A stretch of 64,000 bases of DNA from Chlorops oryzae. Taxonomy: Eukaryota; Arthropoda; Insecta; Diptera; Chloropidae. The notes beneath the pieces are model-generated. The model was not told the DNA's origin, searched no databases, and saw nothing but the letters and a program-made list of their open reading frames with translations. This document shows, piece after piece, positions 45,710 through 56,482 of the stretch (positions are counted from its first letter, which is position 1; the number at the start of each line of letters is the position of its first letter). The stretch lies in contig CM035806.1 of NCBI GenBank assembly GCA_020466095.1, forward strand, positions 122,747,292 through 122,811,291, in the 5' to 3' direction. Made by a program: the position numbers and the translations under genes.

Positions 45710-46990
45710 GGTCCTAGTAATTGCAGCGGAGGCTGCCTTTGCCCGATGAAGGTTGATCTGAACAACCTCCATTCTCATTGGGCGTTGCGAGGTAGATTGG
45801 ACTTCGCCTCGTTCTTTCTCAGCTCTTTCCCCTTCTCCTTTTCCTTTCGGCTGACAGCCACTGTCTGCCTACTAGTAGTCAGGCCCGTGCTGCTATTGCG
45901 GCTGCTGTTAGCTTCCGCTCTGGCAGTGGTGTGGGTGGGGGGCTTGGTCCGGGTGCTCTGGCTCTTTCTCCCAGAGGACTGATTTTCCACGATCAAGACA
46001 TTTGCTGTGTTTTTGGTCGACATCCTCTCTCTCGCCTGCTTGCTGGTTGACGGTCCTACTTCGTCAACTGTTTTGGGAGCCTCGTTGTCAGGAGCTTTTT
46101 CAGCCTCTGTGACTTTAGGCTCTGGAGTCCCACTCTCTAAAACTTAAGGTGACTCCTTATTGTCTCGTCTTACTCGAAACTGGACCCTCCCTAGGTTGAA
46201 GTGTGGAAGGTTGTTCAGTTCCGCCAAGAGTTTGACAGATCCGTCGTCTACCGCTATAGTGTGGGGATGTCCTTGCTGCCCTACAGACCTGCTCAAAACT
46301 TTCCAGTTTTAAACTGGCAGCATTTCGTTTTGACTCTGTAACAGTCGTTGGTTTCGTCCTTTTTGGCTCGGGTTTCCTTGCTGGTTCCCCTTGCCGCTTC
46401 TCTGCCACTCGTTCCGGTTGATCCTCCAGAACCGACTTGTAGGCCACTTCGTAACATATGGCTTTCCTGACCACATTTCTTGCTTCAGCCTCTTCTTTTG
46501 AGAGGCCGCTTTCTCTTAAGATCGAGACCTTGTGCCGCCATTTCGAGTGAGGGCAAGCCATTCTCGGTGGTTCCTCTTGTTGATTTGCCAGATTTTAACG
46601 GGACGGAGACGCTCTGTCATTACCCCAGGAGCCGTTTCTAGTCAATGTCACTTGACTATAATAAGGTCCCAGCATGTCAGAGCAGCCAGCCGAAGTTCGT
46701 CATGTCCGAAAGTATCCGTTCTCGATGTCCAAGTAAGCCGTGTCCGTCTAGGATCATACACAGGTAACAGTTTACTGTCCTCTGTGGCGATCTTAGACAC
46801 TAGGGTGCCCGAGTTCGTTACGCTCGTCATGCGCAACAAAAACTGTTTCGAATGCCCTCTGCGTAGACTACTCTTACCTTCGAGACGCTCTCCTTCCTCC
46901 TTACCAACATGGGTGGCCCTATCAGTAGATACTTCTACCGCTGGCATCGCCCTCGGGGTCATTGCGTTCCACTGAGCCTCCTTATCTCGT
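45710..46990 (-). pseudogene. LINE ORF1 (decayed) and first codons of ORF2
   Basis: ORF2 begins at the ATG at 45772 with MEVVQINLHRAKAASAAITR, a typical start of a LINE endonuclease, and is cut by the hAT MITE after 18 codons. Upstream lie shifted pieces of an ORF1-like protein, rich in Lys, Arg, Ser and Thr (46962-46648, 46561-46157, 46023-45775). They include SILRESGLSKEEAEARNVV. No Cys-His knuckles were found. ORF1 ends with a stop overlapping the ORF2 start region, as in many LINEs. Confidence 0.7.
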
Positions 46991-47296
46991 CCAGATGGTA
47001 GTCCAGCAAGGAGGTACTTATTTGATTACTTTTATTCAAAATGTTGAAATAATTCATTAAGTACGATTCTTTTCTGTCCGGCCCATTAATCAAATGATTA
47101 CGATTACAAATAATCAAATTGTAATCATGATTACTTGGGATTCCTAAAAATAATCAGAAATAATCAAAAATAATCAAAAAAGGAATCGAACTACTTTTGA
47201 TGATTATTTTTGATTCGTTTTGATTATTTTTATAGTTTTTGCCTATTCATGAAGAAATATTACGAAGTTTGAACTCAAACAAAATTATATACATAT
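46991..47296. other. TGATTA-rich unassigned DNA
   Basis: The words TGATTA and AATCA recur densely in both orientations (47025-47240). No gene recognised. Confidence 0.5.
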
Positions 47297-47794
47297 GGGC
47301 AATTCCATTTGTTGGTACGTTACACTTTTTTTAATTTTGGGCACATAACTTCTTAAGTTTTTTAAACACGATGTCGAGCTTTTCCAGTAAATAAAGATTA
47401 GCATGAGTTCTAGAAAATACAATATTTAATTTTGAAAAAAGTCCATGGGGCATCCTGGTAATGCTGATTTAAAGGCGTTGGTACGTTACAAATTTTTCTA
47501 GCTGTTTTGAGAGAGCGGCAGATATTGTGAAAACTCTGCTCTCCTACTGAATGTAGTTTTACAAAATTTTTATGAATTATGTAAAAAAGGTTACTTTCGA
47601 TGATTTTCATTAAAAAACTCAAGAAATATGTGTTGATAAATTTTAAAAAATATTATACGCCTGTTGGTACGTTACGTTGGTATGTTACATAAAAATTTTT
47701 GAAATCGAACTGTCATAGAGATATCAAAGTAAAAAAAATTTTTACAAAAGATTTGACCTAAATATATAAAATTAACCTTCTGAATAGTATAGAA

Positions 47795-48067
47795 GCTTTT
47801 TATGCCCGGCAGACTTTGTGTGCCGGGAATACTATCTTTTTGCATCTGTTTGAAACACCCAGGTGTTTCATCAAATGAGGGTACCTCCTGCTCATCAAGT
47901 AAAAAAATTAGGCGTGATCGTTTATCCTTTAAAACTGTGTATGTCCAAAACAGGGTTGGATCGACGGTGGCTATATCGGGTTTGCACCCCCCTTTGGGAA
48001 ATTTTGATGGTTTGGATGGTTTGTGCATATCAAAGACTTCTATCCAACAAATATAAAAAATCAGGTG
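47795..48067 (+). mobile_element. Possible third DINE-1-like family (5' part)
   Basis: Begins TTTTTATGCCCGGCAGAC and TGTGTGCCGGGAATA, a 5' hairpin that parallels TATACCCGACACAC/TGTGTCGAGGGTATA of family B. No GTCY tract or 3' hairpin was found, so assignment is tentative. Confidence 0.45.
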
Positions 48068-48285
48068 TGTGATTGGATTCCCGGGAATTCATTTCCCCGG
48101 GAAATTGAAATAAATACTTGGGAATTTAAATATGTTCGAAATTTTTTAATTCGAAAATTTTATCGTATAGCCGCTCTTTTGTTTTTGACAATGTCATTTC
48201 TTTCAAAATTGCCATACATTTTTCAAAATATTGGAGGAACGAAATTCCCTTTCCCCAAAATTTGGGGAAAGGGATTCCAATCACA
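48068..48285. mobile_element. Small MITE, TGTGATTGGATTCCC ends
   Basis: TGTGATTGGATTCCC at the left and GGGATTCCAATCACA at the right are inverse but for one base. Inner CCCCGGG and CCCCAAA words also pair. About 218 bp, non-coding, nested in the larger element. Confidence 0.7.
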
Positions 48286-48992
48286 TGCCCGAATAAAAAA
48301 TTTACAAACTAATTTTCAAGTTACATAGATCTTAGCACATTTGAAACTGCGACCGGTACCTTGTCAGGCTAACAATCATGAAAGCGTTGGTACGTTACAG
48401 CTTTTTAATGCAATTTAAAATTAAAAATAACCCACAAATTGAATTTTTTTAACGGAATTCTTTGAACAATTTCGAATACTTAGAGGAAAAAATAAAGAGC
48501 ATTTATTTCATCGACATGCTTTACTTTGACACTAACTTTGTTGCATTTAGCGTTGGTATGTTACACAAACTTTGCGGCCAAATGCAACACCGTCTGAGTC
48601 GCTTAAAATTATACTTTTCGTACTTTTGCCAGCTTAATCTAAAGCTCTTGATTGTTAACCATAATTGGGCTTAGTTATATATCGAAAAATATATACATGT
48701 TTCATTTGCTGACCTTGGGAAAATTTTCGACGTTTGACATTTTTCTTCGAATAATTTAAGCTTTTCACAAAACACGCGTGTCCAATTGCGAAAAAAAGAT
48801 GCACTATATGAATTTGACAGCAACGTATAGATTACATATCTGTTCAACTATTATTGATATTTTTTCCAACTTTAATCGAAAAAAATTTTTTTTTCTTCTC
48901 ATCGATTTCTGTGGAATTGCCCATATGGGCAAATCCAGGCATTAGCGAAACTTGAATAAATGGAAGGTTTATTTAAACGATAGGGAAAAAAT

Positions 48993-49065
48993 AACAAGTA
49001 GGTGTGTTATAGTCAGGCGAGCCTGACAATACAATACCCGACACAGGCATATATGTTAGAAATTT
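48993..49065 (-). mobile_element. DINE-1-like repeat, family B, copy 5 (3' end only)
   Basis: The plus strand reads ACAAGTAGGTGTGTTATAG, then the hairpin GTCAGGCGAGCCTGAC and ATACCCGACACAGGC, which is the 3' terminal block of family B on the minus strand. Nothing of the body follows. Confidence 0.8.
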
Positions 49066-49244
49066 TTTTATTTTTTAAATTCTTTTGTTTTTTTTTTTGT
49101 TCTTTTTTTATTTTTTTATTATTCCTAAATGTTTTTAAAATATTTTTTATGCAATTCGACATCATAATAGGCCTATTATGATGTCGATTTTAATATCATA
49201 ATGAAGCATATTATCCCAGCAAACATTTCAGGAGTGTTCATATT

Positions 49245-49690
49245 TATGAGTCCAATATGAGTCCGAAATTTTAAAAATAATATGCAGCTCAGAAATTTGA
49301 GTCCAAAATGAGTCAGAAATATGAGAGATATATGAGGCTCAAAAATGTGAGTCCAAAATGAGTCAGAAATATGAGAAATATATGAGGCTCAAAAGTGTGA
49401 GTCCAAAAAGAGTCAGAAATATGAGGCTCAAAAATGTGAGTCCAAAATGAGTCAGAAATATGAGAAATATATGAGGCTCAAAAGCGTGAGTCCAAAATGA
49501 GTCAGAAATATGAATGAAATATGAGGCTCAGAAATATGAGTCTAAAATGAGTCAGAAATTTGAAAGAAAAATGAGGCTCAGAAATGTGAGTCCAAAATGA
49601 GTCAGAAATATGAATGAAGTATGAGGCTCAGAAATATGAGTCTAAAATGAGTCAGAAATTTGAAGGAAAAATGAGGCTCAGATTACAAGC
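49245..49690 (+). repeat. 50-bp minisatellite
   Basis: About nine units of the type GAGTCCAAAATGAGTCAGAA, ATATGAGAAATATATGAGGC and TCAAAAATGT. The period is 50 bp, and one unit near 49420 is shortened to 39 or 40 bp. Units diverge by a few bases each. Confidence 0.9.
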
Positions 49691-49743
49691 AGGCTTATAA
49701 TTTTGTGTAATAAAGGATTTTTTTTCTTAAAATCCAAACAAAG

Positions 49744-50287
49744 TTGCTGACAGAAATTTTAAGCATCAAGCGGCTTACAACTGACCAAAATGTCTCGTTA
49801 AGAGTACAGTCCGTTTTTCCGAAGTCCCCTTTGGATACGAAAGAAAATTTCTTCATTTTCGATCAATCACTACAAAATGATGCCGGCAAATTTAAAATGC
49901 TTGTAAGGGGAAAAGCAATCAGCAACATGTAAAGTAAGACTATTTCTATGTTCTGCCATTTTAGGAAAACGAAATATACTTGATTGGCATCCCTGACCCA
50001 GGGAATTTCGTGCGGTCAGTTTGGAAGCGTCTAGTAACAGACGATCTTGGAGCTGCAATAACTTGGATTAATGTGGAAGGAAAAATTTCCATCCAAAACT
50101 TGGCCCTCACTAGTGCCTTCAAGGGTAATCTCATAGAATTGCAATTTCATTTTGTTAATTTAACATTATTTCTACAGAAGCTTTTTCAAGAAAATTTACA
50201 AATGAATTGGATTTCAAGAAATTCACTACGAAGTGGTTCCAAACTGCAAAAGATCGACTAAATTATCAAAATAAGAAAAACAAATGA
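49744..50287 (+). CDS. DUF4806-like domain, three exons, N-terminus missing
   Basis: Three exons join in phase: to 49902, 49965-50124 and 50178-50287, with GT-AG introns of 62 and 53 bp. The joined product is about 142 residues and ends at TGA 50285-50287. It reads LTTDQNVSLRVQSVFP, then NFVRSVWKRLVTDDLGAAIT, KISIQNLALTSAF and FTTKWFQTAKDRLNY. This matches the C-terminal domain of unknown function DUF4806, widespread in arthropod proteins. No ATG opens the first exon (TTG at 49744), so the frame is partial, or an upstream exon is missing. No stop or shift interrupts it. Function unknown. I infer capture of a host or element gene. Confidence 0.6.
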
Positions 50288-50477
50288 ATATACATTTTTT
50301 GAACTACTTTTAACTTTTTTCCATTTTTAAGCTTTCATTCAAACTTTCCCTTTCAAAACTTATGAATTATTGAATTTAATGAATTGTTTCATTTAATGAA
50401 TTATTTAATAAAATGAATTAACCTGTACAAATAATTTCTGATTATAAAGCAAACGCAGGGTTAAATTAGTAATGAGT

Positions 50478-51236
50478 GCGCACGGAGTCTTTCATTGCTC
50501 TTATATGAGACTAAATAGGAGTCAAATATGAGTGCGGAAGGAGTCCTATATGGCTCTTAAATGAGACTAAATAGGAGTCAGATATGAGTGCGGAAGGTGT
50601 CCTTTATGGCTCTTAAATTAGACTAAATAGGAGTCAGATAAGAGTGCGGAAGGAGTCCTATATGACTCTTATATGAGACTAAATAGGAGTCAGATAAGAG
50701 TGCGGAAGGAGTCCTATATGGCTCTTAAATGAGACTAAATAGGAGTCAGATAAGAGTGCGGAAGGAGTCCAATATGACTCTTATATGAGACTAAATAGGA
50801 GTCAGATATGAGTGCGGAAGGTGTCCTATATGGCTCTTAAATGAGACTAAATAGGAGTCAGATATGAGTGCGGAAGGTTTCCTATATGGCTCTTAAATGA
50901 GACTAAATAGGAGTCAGATAAGAGTGCGGAAGGAGTCCTATATGACCCTTATATGAGACTAAACAGGAGTCAGATAAGAGTGCGGAAGGAGTCCTATATG
51001 GCTCTTAAATGAGACTAAATAGGAGTCAGATAAGAGTGCGGAAGGAGTCCTATATGACCCTTATATGAGACTAAACAGGAGTCAGATAAGAGTGCGGAAG
51101 GAGTCCTATATGGCTCTTAAATGAGACTAAATAGGAGTCAGATAAGAGTGCGGAAGGAGTCCTTTATGACTCTTATATGAGACTAAATAGGAGTCAGATA
51201 AGAGTGCGGAAGGAGTCCTATATGACTCTTATATGG
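50478..51236 (+). repeat. 56-bp minisatellite with partial dimer order
   Basis: About 13.5 units of 56 bp containing GAGTGCGGAAGGAGTCC and AGACTAAATAGGAGTCAG. Two unit types differ at GGCTCTTAAATGAG versus GACTCTTATATGAG. Around 50900-51120 they alternate strictly, with CCC and AAACAGG variants shared by every second unit. This indicates a 112-bp higher-order duplication. Confidence 0.92.
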
Positions 51237-51391
51237 ACTCATTCGATATATGAAATCCGGCTCTTATAAGACGACCTTCGCAAGAAGGGAAACACATTCA
51301 TTTCAGACTCTTATATGAGCTCATTATGAGGGCTCCGACTCCAAATTAGGAGTCATATATGACTCCGTTAGGACTCAGAATGTTTGCTGGG

Positions 51392-52092
51392 ATGACACTA
51401 GATTTGAGAAAGTATAAAAAAAAATTTTAAAACAAACAAAAAGCATGGCATACTACCAGGGTTTGTAATGAATTTCAAAGCGTGCAATAATAAATTTCAA
51501 AATGCACGCATTTCAAAAAATACAAGGCAAAAATAAGCAGAGCATACTACGAAGTTGTATAATAAAGAATTTCAAATTATGAATCTGTTAAATAAAAATA
51601 AAAATTTTCTTCACAAAAAAAAACGTTTTCTTAAATTTAGGTTAAAATCTAGTTTGAAATCTTATTGCATAAAATATTGTTCGGCACTCGTGTCGAAACT
51701 CAGTTTTTTTCGACACTTGTATCGAAAATATCTATTTTTATCACCCCTATTATGAAAGAGAATCGAAAAAGTTCTATCGTCGACTAAAATTTTCATTTTT
51801 TAGTATGTGGAAACGTACTAAACGCTTACGTAATTTTTACTTTGCTGATTGGAATGTTATTTCGACTTTCAAAATTTAAACTTTGACAGATTAAAAAAGA
51901 AACAGTGCCTGTATGTTTTGAAAATTTTTCGGTGATTTAAGACCTCTGGGTCATCTCCTAAAGTACAGTAGAATCTCGCAAAAGTTAATCGATTTGTCCC
52001 AGGGGTAATCAACGTTACCGAATTATTAACTTTTCCAAATGTTTTTCAAAATCGAAAAAAATTAAAGAAATAGAGACTACATGGATAAAAAT
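51392..52092. other. Unassigned A+T-rich DNA
   Basis: CAGTAGAATCTCGC near 51967, preceded by TA, resembles a pogo/Tigger-type end, but no partner end was found. No gene recognised. Confidence 0.4.
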
Positions 52093-53020
52093 CAGGGACC
52101 CAAAATAATAATTATTTTTGAAGTTTGAATTTTAAAAATCAATATAAAATTATTTATATTTTAAAAATTAGTATTTGAGCGTTATTCTTAGAGTTTCATT
52201 TTTTGATCAAAAAATAAAAATTATTTCTCAAGTTTTATTTTTTGATCAGGAAATAACAATTATTTTTCGAGTTTTAATTTTTACTCAGTAAATAAAAATT
52301 ATTTTTCGAATTTTATTTTTTGCTCTGAAGATAAAAATTTATCTTAGATTTTTATTTATTACTCAAAAAACAAAAATTATTTTTGGAGTTTTATTTTTTA
52401 CTCAGAAAATAAAAATTATTTTTCAAGTTTTTTGTTTTATTCACAACATTATGCAAGCACAAGTATTATGCAAATATTTTTTGGATTTGAATTGTGGTTG
52501 CCGATTTCGTATCTTGCCTTTTTCATTTCCCCGTGTTCATCATCATCCGACTCTTCACCCTATTTCAGGCGTTATATTGAAGAAAGTGGTAATATACTTA
52601 TGCAAGAGTTTTATTTTTCTGATTAAAAAAAAAACAACTCAAAAAATAATTTTTATTAAATTTTATTAAAAATTAAAAATTTTTATTAAAAAACAAAAAT
52701 TATTTTTTGAGTAATAAATAAAAATCGAATATAAATTTTTATCTTCTGAGCAAAAAATAGCATTCGAAAAATAATTTTTATTTACTGAGTAAAAATTAAA
52801 AATCTAAAAATAAGTTTTATCTTCTGAGTAAAAAATAAAACTCGAAAATTAATTTTTATTTCTTGATCCAACAATAAAACTCTAAGAATAAGTTTTATCT
52901 TCTGAGTAAAAAATAGAACTCAAAAAATAATTGTTATTTTCTGATTAAAATAATAAAACTCTTAAAATAACACTTAAACTGTAATTTTTAAAATATAACT
53001 TATAACAGTTATGGTCCCTG
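52093..53020. mobile_element. hAT-like fold-back MITE, CAGGGACC ends
   Basis: Ends CAGGGACC and GGTCCCTG with an exact 8-bp duplication ATAAAAAT (52085-52092, 53021-53028). The left arm has about five spaced repeats of AAAATTATTTTTCGAGTTTT and TATTTTTTGATCAG. The right arm repeats them inverted. About 180 bp of unique DNA separates them. Non-coding. Confidence 0.88.
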
Positions 53021-54022
53021 ATAAAAATATATATTTGCAATCATGACATGCTTATTTTATTTAAAGTTCTTATTTTAAATCAGTTTTACACAGATATACT
53101 TTAACTCAATTTTTTTCAACATCTCCTACTTCACAAGAAGGCTGCACGCTTCAATCAAATTTTTCAAATTTATAAAAATCGCATCACTTTTTTCCAATTT
53201 ATGCCAAAAAAATTGATTTTGAGTTCATAGTGCATCAAGGTGTCCCAAACAATCAAAGTCATTTTTCTTTAACGCATACCCTACATTTTCTCAAATCGTC
53301 CTATTAGCTTATATATTAAATATTATTGGGATTGGATTACGATAACTCGTGCCGAATCGCCTTCGAATTTTGGTATGAAGTCTCTTAAAATAGAGTCCCC
53401 CAAAAGCATGTATCGAACATTTTTATATTGTAAATCGTTGTTTTCTTTAAAATATTGCCACATAGCCACGATATCAGTAATATATAGTGAAATTATGTTA
53501 ATCATGCATCACAGTTCAAACAAAATTTCACAGGAAAATACTTAAAACTAATAGGAAGTTTTAGCCTTAAATATTGACACGCATACCTTGAGGGTACAAT
53601 TCCTATTAAAATTCAACGCTTAAGATTTGTCAACTTTCAAATATCTCTCTCATTTCTTTACCTGATGTGATCATAATAGGGCTTGAAATATTACTCATTG
53701 AAAGGGCTGGAAATGATAAAAGCTTAAATGTTTTATATGCATTGTGTGGTATAGTTTGGTAGAACTGTTCCCACTTCTAAGCCCTCTCTGTAAAGATAGG
53801 ATCACAATATCTCCTGCCGAATTTCATCGGATGCTAGCACGTCTTAAATGCTCCAAAGTACGATGGCTTCATACTTCTATAGATAGCATTAGGCAAATAT
53901 AAAAGCTTAATCAAAATCGCCCACGCCCAGCATCACCCCTCCTACCTAGGGATGAACACGATTAATCATATAATTAATTTAATCGATTAAAATTATTTTT
54001 ATCGAATAATCATATAACACTT
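53021..54022. other. Unassigned A+T-rich DNA
   Basis: No gene recognised. TAGGGATGAACACG near 53948 resembles a hAT-type end without a partner. Confidence 0.45.
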
Positions 54023-54512
54023 ACTTCGTTTATACGTTAAACCTTATTCACGAATAAGAATATCGCGAACAGTGAAGTCACCGTTTATACGGCAACCGAC
54101 ATTAGTTGGTCTTAGCGCTACCTGACTGCCGAAACGAAATGAAATTGTAGCACACATGAAAAAGATATGATTTCATAGCATCAAGAATGCTTTTACCAAT
54201 TAGGTTTTCAAAAGTGAAAAAGTGTCAGTGTCTGATTTAAGTATTATCCATACACAGCGGTTGGTTTCCTTTCCGTTCTCCATCTTATTTGTTAGATTTT
54301 TGAACTCAAATTTTCAAAAATCGCTGCCTGATCGTCAAAAAGAGAGAAATCAGCGAAAAATGTGGCATCACCTCTCATGTTTATCGCGAATAGTCTCACT
54401 CTTCACGAATAACTTTCGTGAATTGGCTATTCGTGAATAAGACCGTTTATGCGGTAAAGTTCGCTATTCACAATAATCTTATTCGCGAATAAGGCATACG
54501 TATAAACGTAGT
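54023..54512. mobile_element. Harbinger MITE related to the element at 23609
   Basis: Ends ACTTCGTTTATACG and CGTATAAACGTAGT match those of the 23609-26155 element. The inner GTGAAGTCACCGTTTATACG block and the next 100 bases also correspond to 23655-23780. The coding middle is gone, leaving 490 bp. Confidence 0.8.
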
Positions 54513-55574
54513 AACTGTCAGACAAAAAAAAATCAAATGAATATTTGTACAATTTTCCTGTAGATCTCGGCCTCTTAAGCAAGAAAAAAAAATTTTTTTT
54601 AAATTTTTCTATGGAAGAGTTTTTGAGAAAAAAATTTTGGAAATTTTTTTCAGTGCATTTCGTAGGTGCACTTGCTATTTCAAGCATATCTCGGGCCCCG
54701 ATCTACCGATTTTAATATATTTTTTTTTTTAATTATAGATAATTAAGCTGCCTACAACTTTTGCAAACAAAGTTTTTGATTTGCATGAGTAGTTTTAGTG
54801 CTAGAGGTGCATTTATACAAGAAAAATGTGGTTTTTTTTTTTAAATCAGGGTAAATTTTTCATATAAAAATCTGTAAAAAATAGAAATCGAAGTGGCAAA
54901 CCCATTTTAAAATTTTTAGAACGAAGTTTTTTATGAAACGATAGCGACAGTGGACCTAGTCGAGAAAAAGTTAAAAACCGCTATAAAATCCGTGTTACCT
55001 AAATTGAAGTTCGCAAAAAAGGGTATAATAACCTTTGCAAAAAGAAAGAAATATACATATATTTACGTAAAATGACTTCCTGATGCGGCCGAGATATTAT
55101 ACTTTTTTAGGCAACACTTATTTCCGACGATATCCCGAAAAAACAATTAATTTTTAAATTCAGAAACTACACAAACACATACAAGCATAAATGCATTCAA
55201 ACAAAACAAAACAATATGTGGTGCTGCCAGACTGAACGTTTTCAGAATAACTCCGATTAGTAGGTTTTTGCAAATATATAAGGGCATTTTAGGTAGCTTA
55301 TAATTTTTTTGCGCTATCAAAGCATACGTCAATTCGTACATAATTAAAACATATTTAAAATCATCGTCTGTACTCCGGGGGCTGCGGATGTAATATCGGT
55401 GTGAAAAATATCGATACTTTAAAATATCTTTATGTATGAAAATTCGCATTTTCGAGACTATCTCATTTGCGATGGAAAACCCTTTACACGTATGCTTTTT
55501 CAGTTCCAGTATATTCTGCTTATCTAACTTAGCACTTTGAGGGCTCAACGCTGTTAAAGTAAATTGAAAGGAAG
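54513..55574. other. Unassigned A+T-rich DNA
   Basis: No gene or transposon end recognised. Confidence 0.5.
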
Positions 55575-55716
55575 TAACGAGCTCACTACTTTGAAGAAAG
55601 GAAATCAGAGTTGAAATTTCGATGACAGGTCGACAGAAATATAGGAAATGTGTGACTTAAATGCAACCCTGTGAGTCCGATTACTTGTAGCGAAAGTAAG
55701 TCAAAGTACTTATTTG
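55575..55716 (+). repeat. Diverged copy of 30851-31012
   Basis: Shares GATGACAGGTCGACAGAAAT and flanking sequence with the interior of the Harbinger-like element at 30171. It is cut off where the DINE-1-like copy starts. Confidence 0.75.
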
Positions 55717-56482
55717 TTTTTATACCCAGCGTAAGCAGGGTATATTAGGGTATCTTGTAACAGCCAGAATTATGCTCCGTAGATATAGACATATATTATA
55801 TATATATTCTTGATCAGGATCAAAAATTGAATCGATTTAGACATGTCCGTCTGTCCGTCCGTCCGTGTCCGGATCGCCTCCGAAATGGCTGGACCAATCA
55901 AGTCGAAATGTAGCACACAGCTATATCGGGGTCCGAGTATGATCTTAACTAAAAATGAAAGACATCCACTCACTGCCACGCCCACAAATGAATTTAATGT
56001 GTTTTCAGTTAAATGCTTGTAACTTGCGAACCACTTAACACATTTCATTGATATTTGGTGTACTGGTAAACTACGAAAAGGGACATATCCTGGAGGAAAA
56101 TGGATGCCGTCCTCCTCGAGCCACGCCCACAAATAAGCCCACAAATAAGGGCTTATCGTAACTTCCGAAATAAAAGGCGTAGAAGCTTCAAATTCGCAAC
56201 ATAGGTTCACCAAGGCGAATGAAAGGTGTAGGTAAAAATTTTATGTGCCCCGCCCACTGCCACGCCTACAAATGAAGATTTATCGTAACTTCCGAAGTAA
56301 AAGGCGTAGAAGCTTCAAATGCGCAACATAGGTTCACCAAGGCGAATGCAAGGTGTAAGGAAATAATCAATGTGGCCCTCCCACTGCCACGCCCACAAAT
56401 AGAGAAGCAAAACATAGTGCGCTCATAATGTCGGGACGCTGGGTATTTCAAAGTCGGGCTTGACCGATTTTCTTACTTGTTT
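55717..56482 (+). mobile_element. DINE-1-like repeat, family A, copy 4, with internal duplication
   Basis: Runs from TTTTTATACCCAGCGTAAGC through a GTCCGTCTGTCCGTCC tract to the hairpin and CTTACTTGTTT. About 120 bp containing AAAAGGCGTAGAAGCTTCAAA and GGTTCACCAAGGCGAATG are present twice in tandem (about 56155-56275 and 56280-56400). This makes it longer than copy 1. Confidence 0.85.

Larger units (their letters stand above)
47297..48922. mobile_element. TIR element with iterated 14-bp word, GGGCAATTCCA ends
   Basis: Ends GGGCAATTCCAT and TGGAATTGCCC with an exact ATAT duplication (47293-47296, 48923-48926). The word GTTGGTACGTTACA, or its TATGTTACA variant, occurs six times in one orientation: 47311, 47477, 47663, 47676, 48386 and 48552. 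The first copy is 14 bp inside the left end. The third and fourth are tandem. Two smaller elements are nested inside. No transposase frame. It is a relative of the element at 20708-21298. Confidence 0.78.
49215..51391 (+). mobile_element. CCCAGCAAACATT-ended element with DUF4806-like gene and two minisatellites
   Basis: The ends CCCAGCAAACATT and AATGTTTGCTGGG are inverse, with AT on both outer sides. Inside, in order, are a 50-bp tandem array (about 49245-49690), a spliced coding segment resembling DUF4806 (49744-50287), and a 56-bp tandem array (50478-51236). GAGTC/GACTC-rich subterminal DNA follows. No transposase. The arrays and the right subterminal region share GAGTC words, which suggests the arrays grew from terminal sequence. 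Confidence 0.8.

Noticed and set aside
49245..51236. CRISPR-like look of regularly spaced repeats
   Set aside because: The units are contiguous tandem repeats without variable spacers, inside a eukaryotic transposon.
51967..51990. pogo/Tigger element end (CAGTAGAATCTCGC)
   Set aside because: No matching inverted end or transposase found nearby.
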